Assembly: GCA_003988855.1 (NCBI GenBank)
Contig: QYAI01000147.1
Coordinates: forward strand, 1 to 64,000
Direction: 5' to 3'
Length of the DNA stretch: 64,000 nucleotides
DNA from: Arachnopeziza araneosa
Taxonomy: Eukaryota; Ascomycota; Leotiomycetes; Helotiales; Arachnopezizaceae
The notes under the pieces were generated by a model. It had not been told where the DNA came from, made no database searches, and worked only from the letters and a program-made list of their open reading frames with translations. The translations under genes and the position numbers were made by a program. Positions 12,214 through 25,300 of this stretch are shown here, in pieces (the first letter of the stretch is position 1; each line of letters starts with the position of its first letter).

Positions 12214-14192
12214 ATGAAGATATCATCACCCGTTACGATGACCTTTCCTGGTCCGCCGAGACGAGCGGCAGGATTCATGAGATACCTTCTTCTCACCCTC
12301 GGCCTCCTTGGCGCCCTGTACTACATACGACATATTGCGCAGACGGCGGCCTTTAATTCTATACATACGCCAACAGCAGTTTCTCCTGGGCATGTGCAAG
12401 ATGTTTCGACGCCCCAGAGTCCTGCTGCCGAACCGGAACCAAAAACGAAACCGGCCCCTGAGTCAGCCACGAAACCGATACAAAAGCTCCATCCGATTGA
12501 TGAGTTGATTGAGGATGCTGAGAAGACTTTCCAGGACCTGCTAAGTAAAGAGAGTCATGATTTGAAAGGTGCGGCGGCAGAATACAGAAAGCGAAGAGGC
12601 AGACATCCACCGCCGGGATTCGACGTATGGTTCAAGTTTGCGCAGGAAAACAATGCGGTGATGGTAGAGGATTTCTTCGACCAGATATATCACGATTTGG
12701 GGCCATACTGGGGACTTTCACCTTCGCTCATGCGGAAGGAGGCATGGGATTATGAAATGGGCATAAATATCAGAAACCATAATTCGAGCTCGGGCAGCGA
12801 CTGGTTTTGGACCCAAATATGGCTGGATTTGACAGAAACCATTCAGCACCTGCTTCCCGACATGGACATCGCACTAAATGCAATGGACGAACCCAGGATC
12901 GTAGCACCTTGGGAGGAAATTGATAAACTCATGACCCTTGAAAAGAAGACTCGAGTTCTTACCCCTCCAGAGGATGTCGTCTCCGATTTCCAATCCCTTC
13001 CTGCACGCCCTGAGCCAAATGTGAAAGTGCAAGACAAGGAATGGGAGAGAGAAGGTTCGTTTCCAGATTTCGATTTCGGTATTGAGCTAATTAGTTAGGA
13101 TCCTTCTGGAAGATTGCGACGAGGGGTTGCCATCCTGATTCTCTAGCACGTAAAGCTGCGACCATGACCGATTACGACCGCATTCCTTCGATATCCCTCG
13201 CACACACGCTTCCACATACGTACAAAGGCTACGTCTCGAACTATTCGCTGTCGACGGATTTCTGCCATCAACCAGATCTCCAAGGTCTTCATGGTATGAT
13301 GATTAGTCCCCTCTCGATATCTTCCACCAAAAAACTCTTCCCAATGTTTGGTGGCTCGAAACTACCAACCAACAATGAGATTCTGCTACCAGCACCCATG
13401 TACTGGAACAATGAGGAGCGTTTCTCAGGTGGGGATGACCACGGTTCATCTTGGGTGGAAAAGCAGAATCAAGTTATATGGAGAGGTGTTGCCACAGGTG
13501 GGAGAAATAAGCAAGACAACTGGCGAGGCTTTCAGAGACATCGTTTTGTAGCAATGACCAACGCGACCCAGGTGTCCGGAACCGAAGATTGGAGTATAAT
13601 CCCACAGGACTGGGCCATGCCAACATCCCAATATAACCTTGCGGCTCAGCAGGAAAACAGGCTAGGAGAGTGGACGGGAGAATGGGCGGATACCGGATTC
13701 GTGGATCTTATGTGTGAGATCCAAGAACCGAACGGGACCTGCCATTACACGTCTCCTTACTATGCCGTGACGCCAGGGATGAAATTATCGGATCAATTCG
13801 ACCGCAAATTCCTCCCTGATATTGACGGAAACTCCTTCTCAGGTCGATATCGAGGTTTCCTTCTGTCAACTAGTCTACCCATCAAAGCTACCATCTTCAG
13901 AGAATGGCATGATAGCAGATTAGTGCCTTGGAAACACTTCGTTCCGATGGATAATCGATTTATGGATTTTTGGGGCATCATGGAGTATTTCCTCGGCTAT
14001 GAAGGCGAGAATGTCCGTGTCGAGGGCCATGATGCAAATGCAGAGCGGATTGCTATGAGCGGGCAGGAATGGGCGAATAAAGCGCTCAGACTAGAAGATA
14101 TGCAGATTTACGTGTTGCGGTTGTTGTTAGAATATGCGAGGATATCGGATGATAGGAGGGACAAGATGGGATGGGTAGAAGATTTGTTATAG
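12214..14192 (+). CDS. GT90/CAP10-like glycosyltransferase, type II membrane protein
   Basis: 644 residues from 12214-13054 and 13099-14192, across a 44-nt intron with a weak donor (GTTCGT) and acceptor TTAG; the glycine codon is split G/GA. A short cytoplasmic tail, a membrane anchor at about residues 22-42 (RYLLLTLGLLGALYYIRH), then a Pro/Lys-rich stem to about residue 90 are typical of Golgi glycosyltransferases. The lumenal part resembles the CAP10/GT90 family (capsule xylosyltransferases and relatives), with QVIWRGVATGGRNKQDNW and HRFVAMTNA as recognisable blocks. Acceptor and sugar donor cannot be told from sequence. Without splicing the first open frame would stop at 13098. Confidence 0.88.
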
Positions 14193-14863
14193 TGGCAGTG
14201 ATGGATTATTTTGTGTTTATGAGGAGTTCGATTTGTGAATATGGGTGCGGCATTGTAGGCGTTTGGGAACGGTATAAGCGAGCACGCCTAGGTTACTTTT
14301 ATCGTAGATACAACCAAGGCGAGCGAAAAGCTGGGCGTTTAGGTGTCTTATCAGCAAGACTAGAGAGCTGAGGGTCGATATCCATGATGCAGGTACACTT
14401 CTGATTGCTGAGAGAATGGATTGTAATGAAATGTCTTCACTTCAACAAATGGCCTTCGCTTGCTGAGTGATTACCCCTTTGACAATATAACACGCAGTGG
14501 TGGTAGTTCATATTACGACGCACAAGCCTATGGTTCTACAACAACTATGTCGCAATGAACTTGGATCATTTTACTCTCCTGGGCTTCTTCCGTTTTTTAC
14601 TGTCCATATATTTGAGACAAGAGCAAACATACTGACAGACAGGCGAGGAATCTGAACAACATGAGCCGTTCTACTGCATCTTTTGTGCGTTACTTTTCTT
14701 CGGTCTTTGATACTGGTGTCAGTTCATTGTTATTAAGGTAAATCAATACTCTTTTGTTTTCTCCTCACTTACATGCAGCTTACAACGCTACAGAGCGCAG
14801 TAGAATCTCCACCTCAAAAGTGTGAATCAAACGCTGCTATCCTACACGGAAGAACACATGCCC
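14193..14863. other. Intergenic, convergent 3' ends
   Basis: About 670 bp between convergent genes; only a domain-less ORF at 14171-14371 overlapping the GT90 stop. Nothing else recognised. Confidence 0.4.
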
Positions 14864-16200
14864 CTACTGGTGTTCAGGGACAAAAACAACTTTCTGCACT
14901 TTCATAGAGTTGAATATCTCATAACCTTCTACCGCCTCATCGAGTGGCATGAATTTATCCGTCATGAAACTATCTCGGTTAGTATTTTGCGGTTCTTTCT
15001 TCCGTATTCACTTACTCGAGTAGATGTTGCTTCTTCTTCAGCATCTCCAATGATTCTGGGAAGATACTTCTCACTGGACATCTGCCCATCTGAATTCTCA
15101 AGTTCTTTCCATAGGCTTGACTACCACTCCATGGGATTTCCCCATTGTGAACCCCAAAGCTGGAAATGTTGCCCCATGGTCTCAGAAGATCGAAACCTGT
15201 CTTCAACGCATCAGAGTGTCCTACGCCCTCAATGACCGTATCCACTCCTCTCCCGTCAGTAAGTTCCTTCACTCTTTTCTCCAGCCCTATTTTACCAATC
15301 AGCACCATCCAAAATACGCTACGCCACACTCACCCTCCCGGTCCACCAAATCATTCCACACCTCCGCTCCCAACTTCTTCGCCAACTCCAATCTACTCTC
15401 CACCCTATCCACGGCCAACACAACTCTTGGTTTGTACTCTAATGCATTAATCAACGCACACAAACCCACGGGTCCACAACCAATCAACAACACGACACTC
15501 TGACCTATCGTCTCCTCATCAAATCCTCGAAACGCATTTTGGGCAGCAAAATATCCTGTAGGAAAGATGTCCGCCATGAGAACGAGTTTTTTCTCATCGA
15601 TTCCTTCTGGGGCCGTGACGGCTGTCGCATCTGCTAATGGTACACGGAGATACTCCGCTTGACCACCATCGAGGCCTGGGGAACCAAAGAGAAGGGATTT
15701 TGAGCAGCGGGAAGAGAAACCTCGGGTGCAATAGAAACAAGAACCGCAGGAGATGGTGAAAGGGAGTACGACAGTAGAGCCAATTTTGTGCGTGTGTACT
15801 GAGGAGCCGATACTGGTTACTGTGCCGGTGGTTTCGTGGCCCATTATGAAATCGGTGGCGCTGGGCTGGTGGCCTCGGAAGACGTGGAGTTCGCTGAATG
15901 GGTTCAGTTAGTCTGTTCTTGTGAAAATAGTACCACAAACCTCCCGCAGAGAGCGGAATATTTCACTTTGATGATCATGTCCGTGGGGTCTATGATTTTG
16001 GGTATAGGCCGGTCCTCAAGCTCGACCGTGAGAGTGCCTTTGAAAACAACCTGGATGATTAGAAAGTTAGTATAGGAAATTTATCTCAGAATTAAGAGTT
16101 GAGGTCTATATCATTGATAATATTGATGAAAACCCATGATTTTCTTGTAAACAAACTCTTATCTGAGGGTGCTTACGGCTTTCATCGTGTCCTTTGCCAT
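14864..16200 (-). CDS. Zinc-dependent alcohol dehydrogenase family protein
   Basis: Five minus-strand exons (16200-16177, 16050-15941, 15893-15334, 15286-15016, 14969-14864) give 356 residues of the medium-chain dehydrogenase family. Seen: the catalytic-zinc region SALCGSELHVFRGH and MGHETTGTV, the structural-zinc cysteine cluster SCGSCFYCTRGFSSRC, and the nucleotide-binding loop IGCGPVGLCAL followed by an acidic residue (AVDRVESR), which favours NAD over NADP. It oxidises or reduces an alcohol/aldehyde pair; the substrate cannot be told. The first exon codes only eight residues (MAKDTMKA). The last exon was found by frame continuity through a GTAAGT donor at 15015 and supplies the usual C-terminal helix. 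Cytosolic. Confidence 0.9.
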
Positions 16201-16856
16201 AGTGAAGTAAGTTTTGATTCAAGAGTGTGTCTGTTTCAATGGACAGTTTAGATAGTAAAGTAGAGGTGAATTGATTACTCAAAATTCAAGAAAGAGTCAA
16301 TACAGAGGAGAGGAAATAGAAGCCGAGAAGTGGTATGATGAAGCAGTGACTAAACCCCCTGTCTGTCCAACCGAACTGCGGGGAACGCTTCCGTACCGAG
16401 GCGCCTCTACTGTTGCTTAAAGGTCAGTGAACACTTTTAAAGACCGTCCAGTCAAGAGATATATACTGACCTTATTTCCTTATCAATTGAGTATACGTAT
16501 ACAAAACCTTTCAAAGACATCCAAAAACACAAAGAACAATTTAATATATCCTTGTGGCAGTTCAAAAAGTAGTTGGATGAGTAAACGAAACCCATGGAAG
16601 ACTTCAAGTGGCCTTGACGGAAAACCTCCCGAGCTTTGAGGGTAGGAAGGCCTTCCGAAGGCGCCGGATATAACCAAGGAGATCGAGATGGACTTCCTTT
16701 GGCGCGGTTACTCTTGATGTTGCACAATAGAGTCGGATGTCCGCTTCCCATGGCTGACTAAATGACAGCATGATCATGATCTTGTATACCCATTTCTCTT
16801 GGTAATACCACTCCTCACCATCTTCAGGTCAAAACTTAGCAAAAACGTCTATAATC
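16201..16856. other. Divergent promoter region
   Basis: 656 bp between the divergently transcribed dehydrogenase and lactonase genes. ORFs at 16427-16751 on both strands are mutual shadows with no domain. Confidence 0.4.
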
Positions 16857-18003
16857 ATGTCTGTCTCACCAGGAATCCAAAAAGCTCTTGATGCTGGGGC
16901 AGTTCCCTCCCATGTTTCGAATGTATGCCCACCAGGAACAAAGGCATACCTCCTCGAAGTGGGCTGGATGGAATGTGATGAAGCTTTTGTTGTCCGTGGT
17001 GGAAACATGTCGCTGAATAGTACCAAGGGTGAAGCTTTTGTTAATAAGAGACGAGAACTGCCGATGTATTGTGTTCTCATCGACCACCCGCACGAGGGCT
17101 GTATTCTATGGGAAACAGGCGGTGGGGTTGAGTATGCTATCTAATCTGGCTGAGTTATGTAATCATATCTGATATCTCTCAGTTTCCCAACTGTTTGGGG
17201 CGAACTCGCTGATGTCTTTGCTCGTATTCGATATGAGCCACGACATGAACTGAAAGCTGCTATTGAAGCAACAGGACACAAACTCGAGGACATTAAGAAA
17301 ATCATTCTAGGACACATGCACCTCGATCATGCTGGCGGGCTCGACCAATTTCTGAACAGAAAAGACGTTGAAATCTGGGTTCATGACAAGGAATTGCGTT
17401 CTGCGTTCTGGTCTGTTGCCACTGGAGCTGATACCGGAGTCTACCTTCCCCATTACCTTGATGTGCGTTGTCCCAATGGTGATTTATGAGCATACTAACT
17501 TCTCTTAAGCTCTCCTTGAACTGGAAGACGTTTGATGATAGAACCATAGATTTCTGTCAAGGGATCACCTTGCATCATCTCCCAGGGCATACTGATGGCC
17601 TGGTCGGGATGCAGCTCAACTTGCCCAACGACGGGACATTCTTCTTCATCAGTGATCATTGTCACGTCATTGAAAATTGGCGTGACGGCATTCCACAAGG
17701 CGTGAGGATCCCCGGGCTTCCTCAATCCATAGTTATTGCTCCTGAGACAGAGTATTTCAAGTGATGCACTCAAGATAAGTGCATCTAGCGAATTTTAATC
17801 CTCTTCATTCCTAATACACTCTCTAAGAGGAAAATGCTGACTTCCCGGGGTTCCAGTGGCTTGCACGAGACCATCCTGCATGGTTTCAAAGCACGCAACG
17901 ATTAAAGAGACTGGAAGCTACGACCAAAGGTAGAGTGATTCCGGGACATGACAAAGAGACATTTTTACAGCTGCAGAGTGAGATTAAAGAATACTTGAGT
18001 TGA
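16857..18003 (+). CDS. Metallo-beta-lactamase-fold lactonase (AhlD-like)
   Basis: 297 residues from 16857-17131, 17183-17462, 17510-17701 and 17857-18003. Signature: GHMHLDHAGG gives the HxHxDH zinc motif (His136, His138, Asp140, His141); further metal ligands are His in LPGHTDG and His in VIPGHDKE near the end. The layout (short N-terminus, ILWETG, DVFARI before the motif) is that of N-acyl homoserine lactonase-like enzymes, common in fungi with unknown natural substrates. The first donor is GTATGC at 17132, chosen because GTTGAG at 17127 breaks the frame. Intron 3 is 155 nt; the open frame also reads on to a stop just after 17760, so an alternative 3' end is possible. No signal peptide. Confidence 0.85.
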
Positions 18004-18440
18004 AGAGCAGAAAAGGAGTACATGAAAGGGTGTATGCGTTTATCACTTGCCAAAAAAGGACAGCTTGGAGAGATAGTCAAAACAGAATGCAAAACTCTGG
18101 TCTCTTGCACTTGCAGGCATGAAGCTTGAATAATTCTTCGAAAGGAATTTGTGATCAGGATACAATTAGTGAGCCTGTTTTCCAAGAGTCGAAACGGGTT
18201 GTCCCGGCCAGGTTAGTAGTGATTGTACAAAAAGATCTAGCGGCCGTGGTCTGATAAAACTCTGAGGTGCGGATACAGTTAAACGACGAGGCTGATTTCC
18301 GAAGTCGTCATGCCTAATTCACCCCACTACCCTCCGTACTTTTATAAGTCAAGGCGGCCGTCATTTGAAACTTAGCTTCTTCCCTCGCACTTACACAGCC
18401 TTTTCTAAATATCAAACACGACCGAATACAGCAGCTCACG
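18004..18440. other. Intergenic, SGT1 promoter side
   Basis: 437 bp between two same-strand genes; the minus-strand ORF at 17886-18185 is without domain. Nothing else recognised. Confidence 0.4.
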
Positions 18441-19684
18441 ATGTCGACAGAAGCTATAAAAGGCAAGACAGCCTTGGACAGCAGCAACTATGCTACCGCA
18501 ATCACTCATCTGACAACCGCACTTAAATCCTCCCAATCTCCCCTCTGGCTTATCCAGAGATCCACTGCATACCAGAGAACGCGCCAATACGACCTAGCCC
18601 TTGCCGATGCAGACAATGCAGTCCTAGCTGCTATTGGTCGTGGGAAGAGAGAGCTGATTGCTACTGCCCATCTGCGCCGCGCGATTGCTCTTCATGGTCT
18701 TGGCAGATTTGGGGACTCACGCCTTTGCTTGCACTGGGCCAACAAATTCAACGAGAAAGAGAAAGGTTTGACGATTTGGGTTGCCAAAGTCAAACAGGAC
18801 TACGACAGTGCTGGAGGAGACGATGCTGAATGCAATCAGATCGCTGTCAAGGAAGTCCCAGACAAAGTAGAGGAAATATCCAAGGAAGCAAAGCCTGTTG
18901 ATAAAAAGGAAAACCAAGTACCCAGTACTAAAGCCAAAGGAAAGACTATCGAGACTACAACCGTCAAACCAGTTGCAGCTCCTATTCAGACACCCAAAGA
19001 GAAAATCAGACATGAATGGTATCAATCACCAAGCACCGTCACTATTGAGATATTGGCCAAAGGCGTCCCGAAGGATACTGCAAATGTGGACATCCGAGCA
19101 AGTAGCGTAAGTGCTTCAAACCCTCCATACACGTTATCGTTTCTAACCTCGTATAGCTGGAGGTCAGTTTTCCACTTGCAGCATCTCACAGCACGTATGA
19201 GTATATAGCCTCTCCACTGTTTGCAAAGATCGATGCTGCGAAGAGCAGTTTCCGAATCACACCACATAAAATCGAGATTGTTTTGCATAAAGCGGCCCCA
19301 GGCAATAAATGGTCATCTCTTGAAGGCACCGAGCCCATCGCCAATGACGAGGCTATTGAAGCAGCTTCTAAAGTTATAGATTCAGTTTCGACTTCACGGC
19401 CACTAGAACAAGTCAAGGCCCCTGCATACCCTACATCTTCTCGAACTGGTCCAAAAAACTGGGATACCCTTGCTGGTGACGAGAAAGAAGAGGGAACTGA
19501 TAGCCCTGATGCGTTCTTTCAGATGCTTTACAAAAATGCTGATCCCGATACCAAGAGAGCCATGATGAAGAGCTATATGGAGAGTAACGGCACGGCACTG
19601 AGCACTTCTTGGACTGATGTGGGTAGTCGGAAAGTAGAGACTGTCCCACCTGAGGGGGTCGAGGCCAAGAAATGGGCTAGTTAG
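18441..19684 (+). CDS. SGT1: SGT1 co-chaperone (TPR-CS-SGS)
   Basis: 397 residues from 18441-19106 and 19157-19684, a 50-nt intron with GTAAGT donor and TATAG acceptor. The N-terminal 120 residues form TPR repeats (LIQRSTAYQRTRQYDLALAD is typical). A Lys/Glu-rich linker leads to a CS domain at about 165-265 (IRHEWYQSPSTVTIEILAKG). The C-terminal SGS segment is at about 310-397, including DAFFQMLYKNADPDTKRAMM and a terminal KKWAS. SGT1 links HSP90 to SKP1/SCF ubiquitin ligases and is needed for kinetochore assembly; it is normally essential. All three domains are complete and in order. Confidence 0.95.
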
Positions 19685-20377
19685 GTGCGAGAAAGTGCAT
19701 GATATGACAATCATGATTTAGATTACCTTTGCGTTTTGCGGCATGGACTGGAGCATGGTGGCGTTGCGTGGACCTGATACTCACTTGGTACCTACAAAAG
19801 CTACATTCTGAGCAAATTATATCACAGAAAAAAGTTGAAGAAGTGAGTCAATTGCGTTCTGCTTTCTTGCGTGTTGAATTATTTTTATGTTTAAGTTGTT
19901 GTAACCGAGGTTGTTCGGTTACTAAGGTTATTCTCGCGAGCAATTTTTGGGGCTTGGACAAGCGTCCATGGCAAGCTCCCAATTTATATCAATATATGCA
20001 ACCGATTTCAGTCAGGAACGGTTGATCGCCGGGATTTAGGTCCAGCGGGTAGTATCCAAAATACGGTACCGGCTAAATGTGGTTGAGGCTACGACGGAGG
20101 CTCATCTAGACATCAGGCTTTTTGATTTGAGGGGAACCTTTCGAGAGATCGGCCAAGGTGCCGAAGTTTCTTGTGCAATATGCGGAGAAAATATTTCCCT
20201 CTTGTCAGAATGTCGACCTTATTTCCCACACTCTCTCCCAGGGTTGGAGTAAACTTTTACGCCATTGACCTGCAGCTTCAGGTGGCCGATCGCTAGGCGA
20301 TTCTTTATATATTGCCAACCAGTTAATCCATTGATAGCCCAGGAAAATCTTTCCTTCTAGGGAGTTAAATCGCTGAA
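19685..20377. other. Intergenic, promoter of GH31 gene
   Basis: 693 bp between same-strand genes. A TATATA box sits at about 20306-20313, about 65 bp before the GH31 start. The ORF at 19729-20025 has no domain. Confidence 0.4.
20304..20314 (+). promoter_or_regulatory. TATA box of the GH31 gene
   Basis: TTTATATATTG lies about 65 bp upstream of the ATG at 20378, a usual distance for a fungal gene with a short leader. Motif match only. Confidence 0.4.
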
Positions 20378-22588
20378 ATGAAGTCTAGTCTCGTTGTATG
20401 GGGCGCCGCATTTGGCGTCGTCGTATCAGCAACCGACAATTTGATTCCCACTCCGATAACTTTTCCTTTTATATTCGATTTGGGAGGAGGAGTAAACGTG
20501 AGCAATGTGCTTTTGGGGGGCAGATCAAACACTTCCTTCACACAAGTCACATCCTCATCTGAAAGACTCAATATTACGAGGACGGACTTGCAACACGGCG
20601 TGACAAAAATTGACATTGCTACGACATCTCCTTACGTCGGAGCTCAATTTTCTGGACCGGAGAACGATAAGTTCTTTGGGGTTTGGGAATACCCGTTCGA
20701 TGGCCAGCTAGAGAATTCCAACGTCACATATGATCTCAAGGGTTTGGGAAATGAAGACGGCATCAATTGGGATAACGCACGAGCTCCATTCTTCATAGCC
20801 TCTTCTGGTTATGGAGTATATGCGGATACCCTCTCCATGGGAACTTACAATTTCACCACTCCTGGACAAGCGCAATTTATCTTCAACACCAGTTCATTGA
20901 CTTACTATGTTATCCTACCAACGTTAGATGACTATCCGCACAAGTCCATCATCCAGGAGTACACCAGTTTGAGTGCAAGAATCGAGATGCCGCCCGACTC
21001 TGGTTTTGGTCCAAACTTCTGGTCAGATGACTTTGAGGAGGATTTCCATGGTAGCGTGAGCAATGCGCAAGAAAATTATTATGACGTTATCAACCATCTG
21101 TATGCCAAAAAGATTAGGGCTACGAGCATGTTTGCTGATCGTAAGTACAGCCCCATCCGTGTTGAGTCATGACTAAATTTGGACGTAGGCCCTTATGGCA
21201 CTGGGAATAGCTCCTTTGGGAACTTTGATTTTGATCCAGTATACTATCCCACACCCGCCCAATTCATCTCCAATCTCTCAGATTTTGGTTTTGATTTCCA
21301 AGTCTGGGTTGCAAATCGAGCTTTCCTGAACACAGAACTCTACAACGCGTCTGTGGCCAACAATTGGCTGTTTGCAGGAATCGACCCAGTGCAGTTCCAA
21401 GGACCAGCTTTGAATCTCTCAATCCCTGCCGCGTATGATTATTTCAAGGCGCATTTGAAGGCCTTTCCCGATCTGGGTGTGAAAGGATTCAAGATAGATA
21501 GAGGCGAGGAAGGAGAAATGCCTGCTTATGAGCAGAATGTTCAACAGGGATTGTTCTTGAAACTATGCCATGATCTCATGGTTGAGAAATGGGGCGTAGG
21601 GAATTATTACACCTTTGCTCGCAGCGCAGTGGATCGAGAACGTTCACTGACTGGTATCTGGAACGGCGATTCTCACAGCGATTTTGGTGGATTGCAATAT
21701 AGTCTCGCCTCTGGGATTAGAGCGGGTCTGGCGGGTTATAGTCAATGGGGTTCGGATACTGGAGGGTACACGAGAAATGCGAATAGTCCTTCAGAAGAGT
21801 TGTGGGCGAGATGGATGTGGTTCAGTGCCTTTAGCCCCGTTTTTGAGATTATGGTTGGGACAAACCATACTCCTTGGTATGATCCGTATACACCAGCGCT
21901 TGTCTCAACTCTCAAATCTGCGGCTGATGTGCATACGAATCTCCTCCCGTACATCAGAAGCTACACGTACCAAGCAACGCAAACGGGGATCCCAGTCATG
22001 AGAGCCTTGTTTCTAGAGTATCCAGACGAAGATGAAGCCTGGACCATTAATGACGAGTACATATTTGGAGAAGAGTTCTTGGTTGCGCCAATTGTCGCGA
22101 CAGGCAACGCGCGATCAGTGTACTTCCCAGGCGACACCAAATGGCTCGAATATCTAACCAAAGCAACCAAAACACAAATCTACGCCGGCGGACGCAAACA
22201 CAATATCTCCGCCACAACAGCAGAAGGTGGGCCGGTCTATGTTCGTGAAGGTGCCATTATAGCAACGGGCGATCTTCTCCAAGCCAATGCGAAATGGGAC
22301 AAGAACTGGAAGCCGGTATTGAACTTTGAGTGTTTCCCAAGCTGGGATGTACGGGAAAGCAGCTTCCAGTATTGGAGTAGAGAGTCCAACCGCACTGTTG
22401 ATATCAAGATGGAGGTTTCTGGACGCGCAGGAGCCGGGAATATTACTTTGACCTATGGGTCATTTGGGCTGGCGAAGAATATCTCGAGTTCGTTCGAGGT
22501 TTATGTCGGTGGAGCTGTGAAGAAAGTTCCCATCGATTTAAAGGGTGGGCAGACTTCTGTTTCTTTGGAGAAGAGTATCTGGGAATAA
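20378..22588 (+). CDS. Secreted GH31 glycosidase (alpha-glucosidase/alpha-xylosidase type)
   Basis: 720 residues from 20378-21140 and 21189-22588; the 48-nt intron (GTAAGT..GTAG) splits the arginine of DRPYG. A signal peptide (MKSSLVVWGAAFGVVVSA) and many N-glycosylation sites mark a secreted enzyme. The GH31 nucleophile is Asp358 in GFKIDRGEEGE, and the acid/base is probably Asp415 in WNGDSHSDF. The KIDRGE form differs from the WxDMNE motif of glucosidase II and is closer to alpha-xylosidases and related GH31 branches, so specificity could be xylosyl or glucosyl. Next to a type-B esterase on the same strand, within a block of extracellular carbohydrate enzymes. Confidence 0.9.
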
Positions 22589-23001
22589 ATAATAAGCGAT
22601 TGTATAAGTTGGATGTAATATTTTGACATGCTAAAATTGTTAGTCAATGACTATTATATAAGTTAACTAAAAGGGAGGTTTTACCTGTGTCAGCAACAGG
22701 GTCCAATGACTGGCTTCGCTTTCATGTTAGTGACAGCGAAGTTCTACAGGCGGGGAACACCAGGATCATGACGCTTCCCCGTATCTTTTCGTCCACCTCT
22801 CCCTTGTAAACAACAATAAACATCTACATCACCGACCTATTTCCTTTCAATTGCCGTTTGCTATGGCCGTATGGAGAGAACGAGCCTCCTCCAAACGCCG
22901 CTGGTTTCGGGAATGCGGCAGCGTTCAAGTCATATATAATGGTTTGTAGCTTCTTTCCTCTTGCTGTATCGCTTTTCTTACGCTTCGAAGCATTGGCTAT
23001 C
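22589..23001. other. Intergenic, esterase promoter side
   Basis: 413 bp between same-strand genes. The esterase frame is open back to 22858, with an in-frame ATG at 22939, so a longer N-terminus is possible. Nothing else seen. Confidence 0.4.
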
Positions 23002-24713
23002 ATGGCCGGTCTCATTCTCTTGACAAGTGCACTGCTCTGCGCTTTCACCCTCACCCGATCCCAGAGCACAAGCTGTGCTCCCACGGTCACGGTGAGAAAC
23101 GGCAGTTATGCCGGTCTCTACCAGCAAAACTATGGGCAGGACTATTTCCTTGGCATTCCCTTTGCTCAACCCCCAATCGGTCCCTTACGCCTTGCCGTCC
23201 CACAACCGCTCAACACTACATGGACGGGCGTGCGCAATGCCACAGCCTACTATCCAGAATGCGTGGGTTATGGCGGGGATGATGTAGGATATGCTACCTC
23301 TGAAGATTGTTTGGCCTTGAATGTTATTCGTCCTGCAGGATATGAGGGGCAGCAACTCCCAGTCGCCGTCTGGATTTATGGTGGTGGATATGTCATGGGC
23401 GGGACTTCAGATAAAAGAGTATATTTACCCAATACCAAGAATCTCGGCTCCTAACCCTAATTTCACAGTACAACTTGACTTTCATCGTCGCTAATGCCGT
23501 ACACATCGGTAAACCAATTATCGCCGTCAGCATTGCGTACCGTGTCTCTGCCTTTGGCTTCCTTGACTCCACACTCATCCGTGCTGCTGGGGCTACAAAC
23601 CTTGGAATCCGCGACCAGCGCCTCGCCTTGCAATGGATTCAAGAAAATATTGACTCTTTTGGAGGTGATCCCTCCAAGGTGACCATCTGGGGCGAATCTG
23701 CTGGTGCTGCTAGCGTGGGTATTCACCTCACTGCTTATGGGGGCAGAGACGACCATCTTTTCCGTGGTGCTATTAGCGAGTCAGGCTCTCCACTTCTTCT
23801 TGGGCCTAGCAAGTACAACGTGTCGGTTGGAGATGCGACATACAACAGCATAACCTCCGCAACAGGGTGTTCGAATGCTACTGACACCTTAGTTTGTCTT
23901 CGGGAACTGAGTTTCAATGCATTTAACAACGCAGTGAATGTGTCGCAATATGGATTTGATCCCTATGTTGATGGTGACTTAATTCAAGGATCCAACTACC
24001 GGGCCCTCGTGAACGGTAAATTTATCAAGGTCCCCTACCTCATTGGCGCCAACACAGACGAGGGTTCAGCATTCGTACCCAAAGGAGTCAACACCGACGA
24101 CGGGTTTGAAGCCTTTCTCAATTCGACTGGGGCCGATTACTCAACTGTCAAGATTCTTGAGGTTCTTTATCCTAACATTCCCGCCCTCGGCATTCTCAAC
24201 ACCGCCAACTACACCCCAAATTCAACTTGGGGCAGTGAATTCAAGCGTTTAGCAGCTTTTGGTGGAGACTACGCCTTCATTGCTGGGCGACGATTGACTT
24301 GCCAACAATGGTCCACTTTCAACATATCTGCATACTGCTATCGTTTCAACGTCATGGTAAACCCTAATCCGCCTCTGGTCGGGGTAACTCATTTCCAAGA
24401 AGTCGCGTTTGTTTTTAGTAATGTGAATGGTCTCGGGTATGCTGCGAACCCGTTCGAGAACGAACCAGCTAGTTTCTATCACCTGAGTAAGTTAATGAGT
24501 AATATGTGGGCAAGTTTTGTGTACGAGGGCGATCCAAATGGACATGGGGTATTGGGGACAGCGGAGTGGCCGCGATATGATAATGGAGCAGGAGGATACG
24601 GCAAGGATTTTGTGTTTGATGCGAATGTAACAAGCCATGCAGAGGCGGATACGTTTCGAGGAGAGGCCATCGCCTATCTGAATGGTATTTGGGAGAGTCA
24701 ATTTGGGAAGTAA
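23002..24713 (+). CDS. Secreted type-B carboxylesterase/lipase
   Basis: 553 residues from 23002-23418 and 23469-24713 (intron GTATAT..CACAG). I chose the ATG at 23002 because it begins a clean signal peptide (MAGLILLTSALLCAFTLTRS); an in-frame ATG at 22939 would add 21 residues. Alpha/beta-hydrolase of the carboxylesterase type-B family: oxyanion region YGGGYVMGG, nucleophile Ser216 in GESAG, an acidic member in NTDEGSAF, and His in GVTHFQEVAF. The EDCLALNV block is the family's second signature. It cleaves esters outside the cell; substrate unknown. It stands between a GH31 glycosidase and the galactosaminogalactan-type genes, but no shared pathway is evident. Confidence 0.92.
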
Positions 24714-25300
24714 CCCCCTATACTTAGATTTAGCGCCTCGCTTAATATAGCCTAAGCGATTCCAGGTCGACGTCAGCTTCACCTCATTTCTTCCTCTGCT
24801 GGAGACGCCGAGAATGATGATGTTGTGATTATATAATGATTCAGTCGACAGTCAAGGAGACTACTTAGACCCTCTCGAGTAACTTATAGCCTCTCTCTCA
24901 AATCTCAACCCCGACTGACAGAAGAACAGATTGTACACTTTCTTGGCAGAAGGGAAATCGACAGGGCCTTTCTACTTTGCATAGCGCCAAGTGCCTTCTG
25001 ATAGCACTCTTGTATGGAATGTTCCGAGTCTGACTCGTATTTGACTTTCACGCCTCTGGTTGCGACTTCTCCACGAATCACGTGCCGAAGTTCAACTCCG
25101 CCTAAACAGCCATCATATTGACGGTAATTTCCCACCTCGTTAATCTCTTCTCACAGTTGCAGCTTATCAGGTTATATAGAAAAACTTCTATGTTTCTCTC
25201 AACAAATTTAGGTTATAAATTACTGACTAAATTCTAGATTCAGCCACCATTGATTTCCTACTCTACCCAATCTCATCTTCAAGTCTAACACTTCGCAACC
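24714..25300. other. Intergenic before the spherulin-4 gene
   Basis: 587 bp between same-strand genes. I searched it for an upstream exon that would add a membrane anchor to the spherulin-4 protein and found none convincing. The minus-strand ORF at 24905-25135 has no domain. Confidence 0.4.

Noticed and set aside
13055..13098. Premature stop in the GT90 gene
   Set aside because: It lies inside a 44-nt intron; splicing restores the frame.
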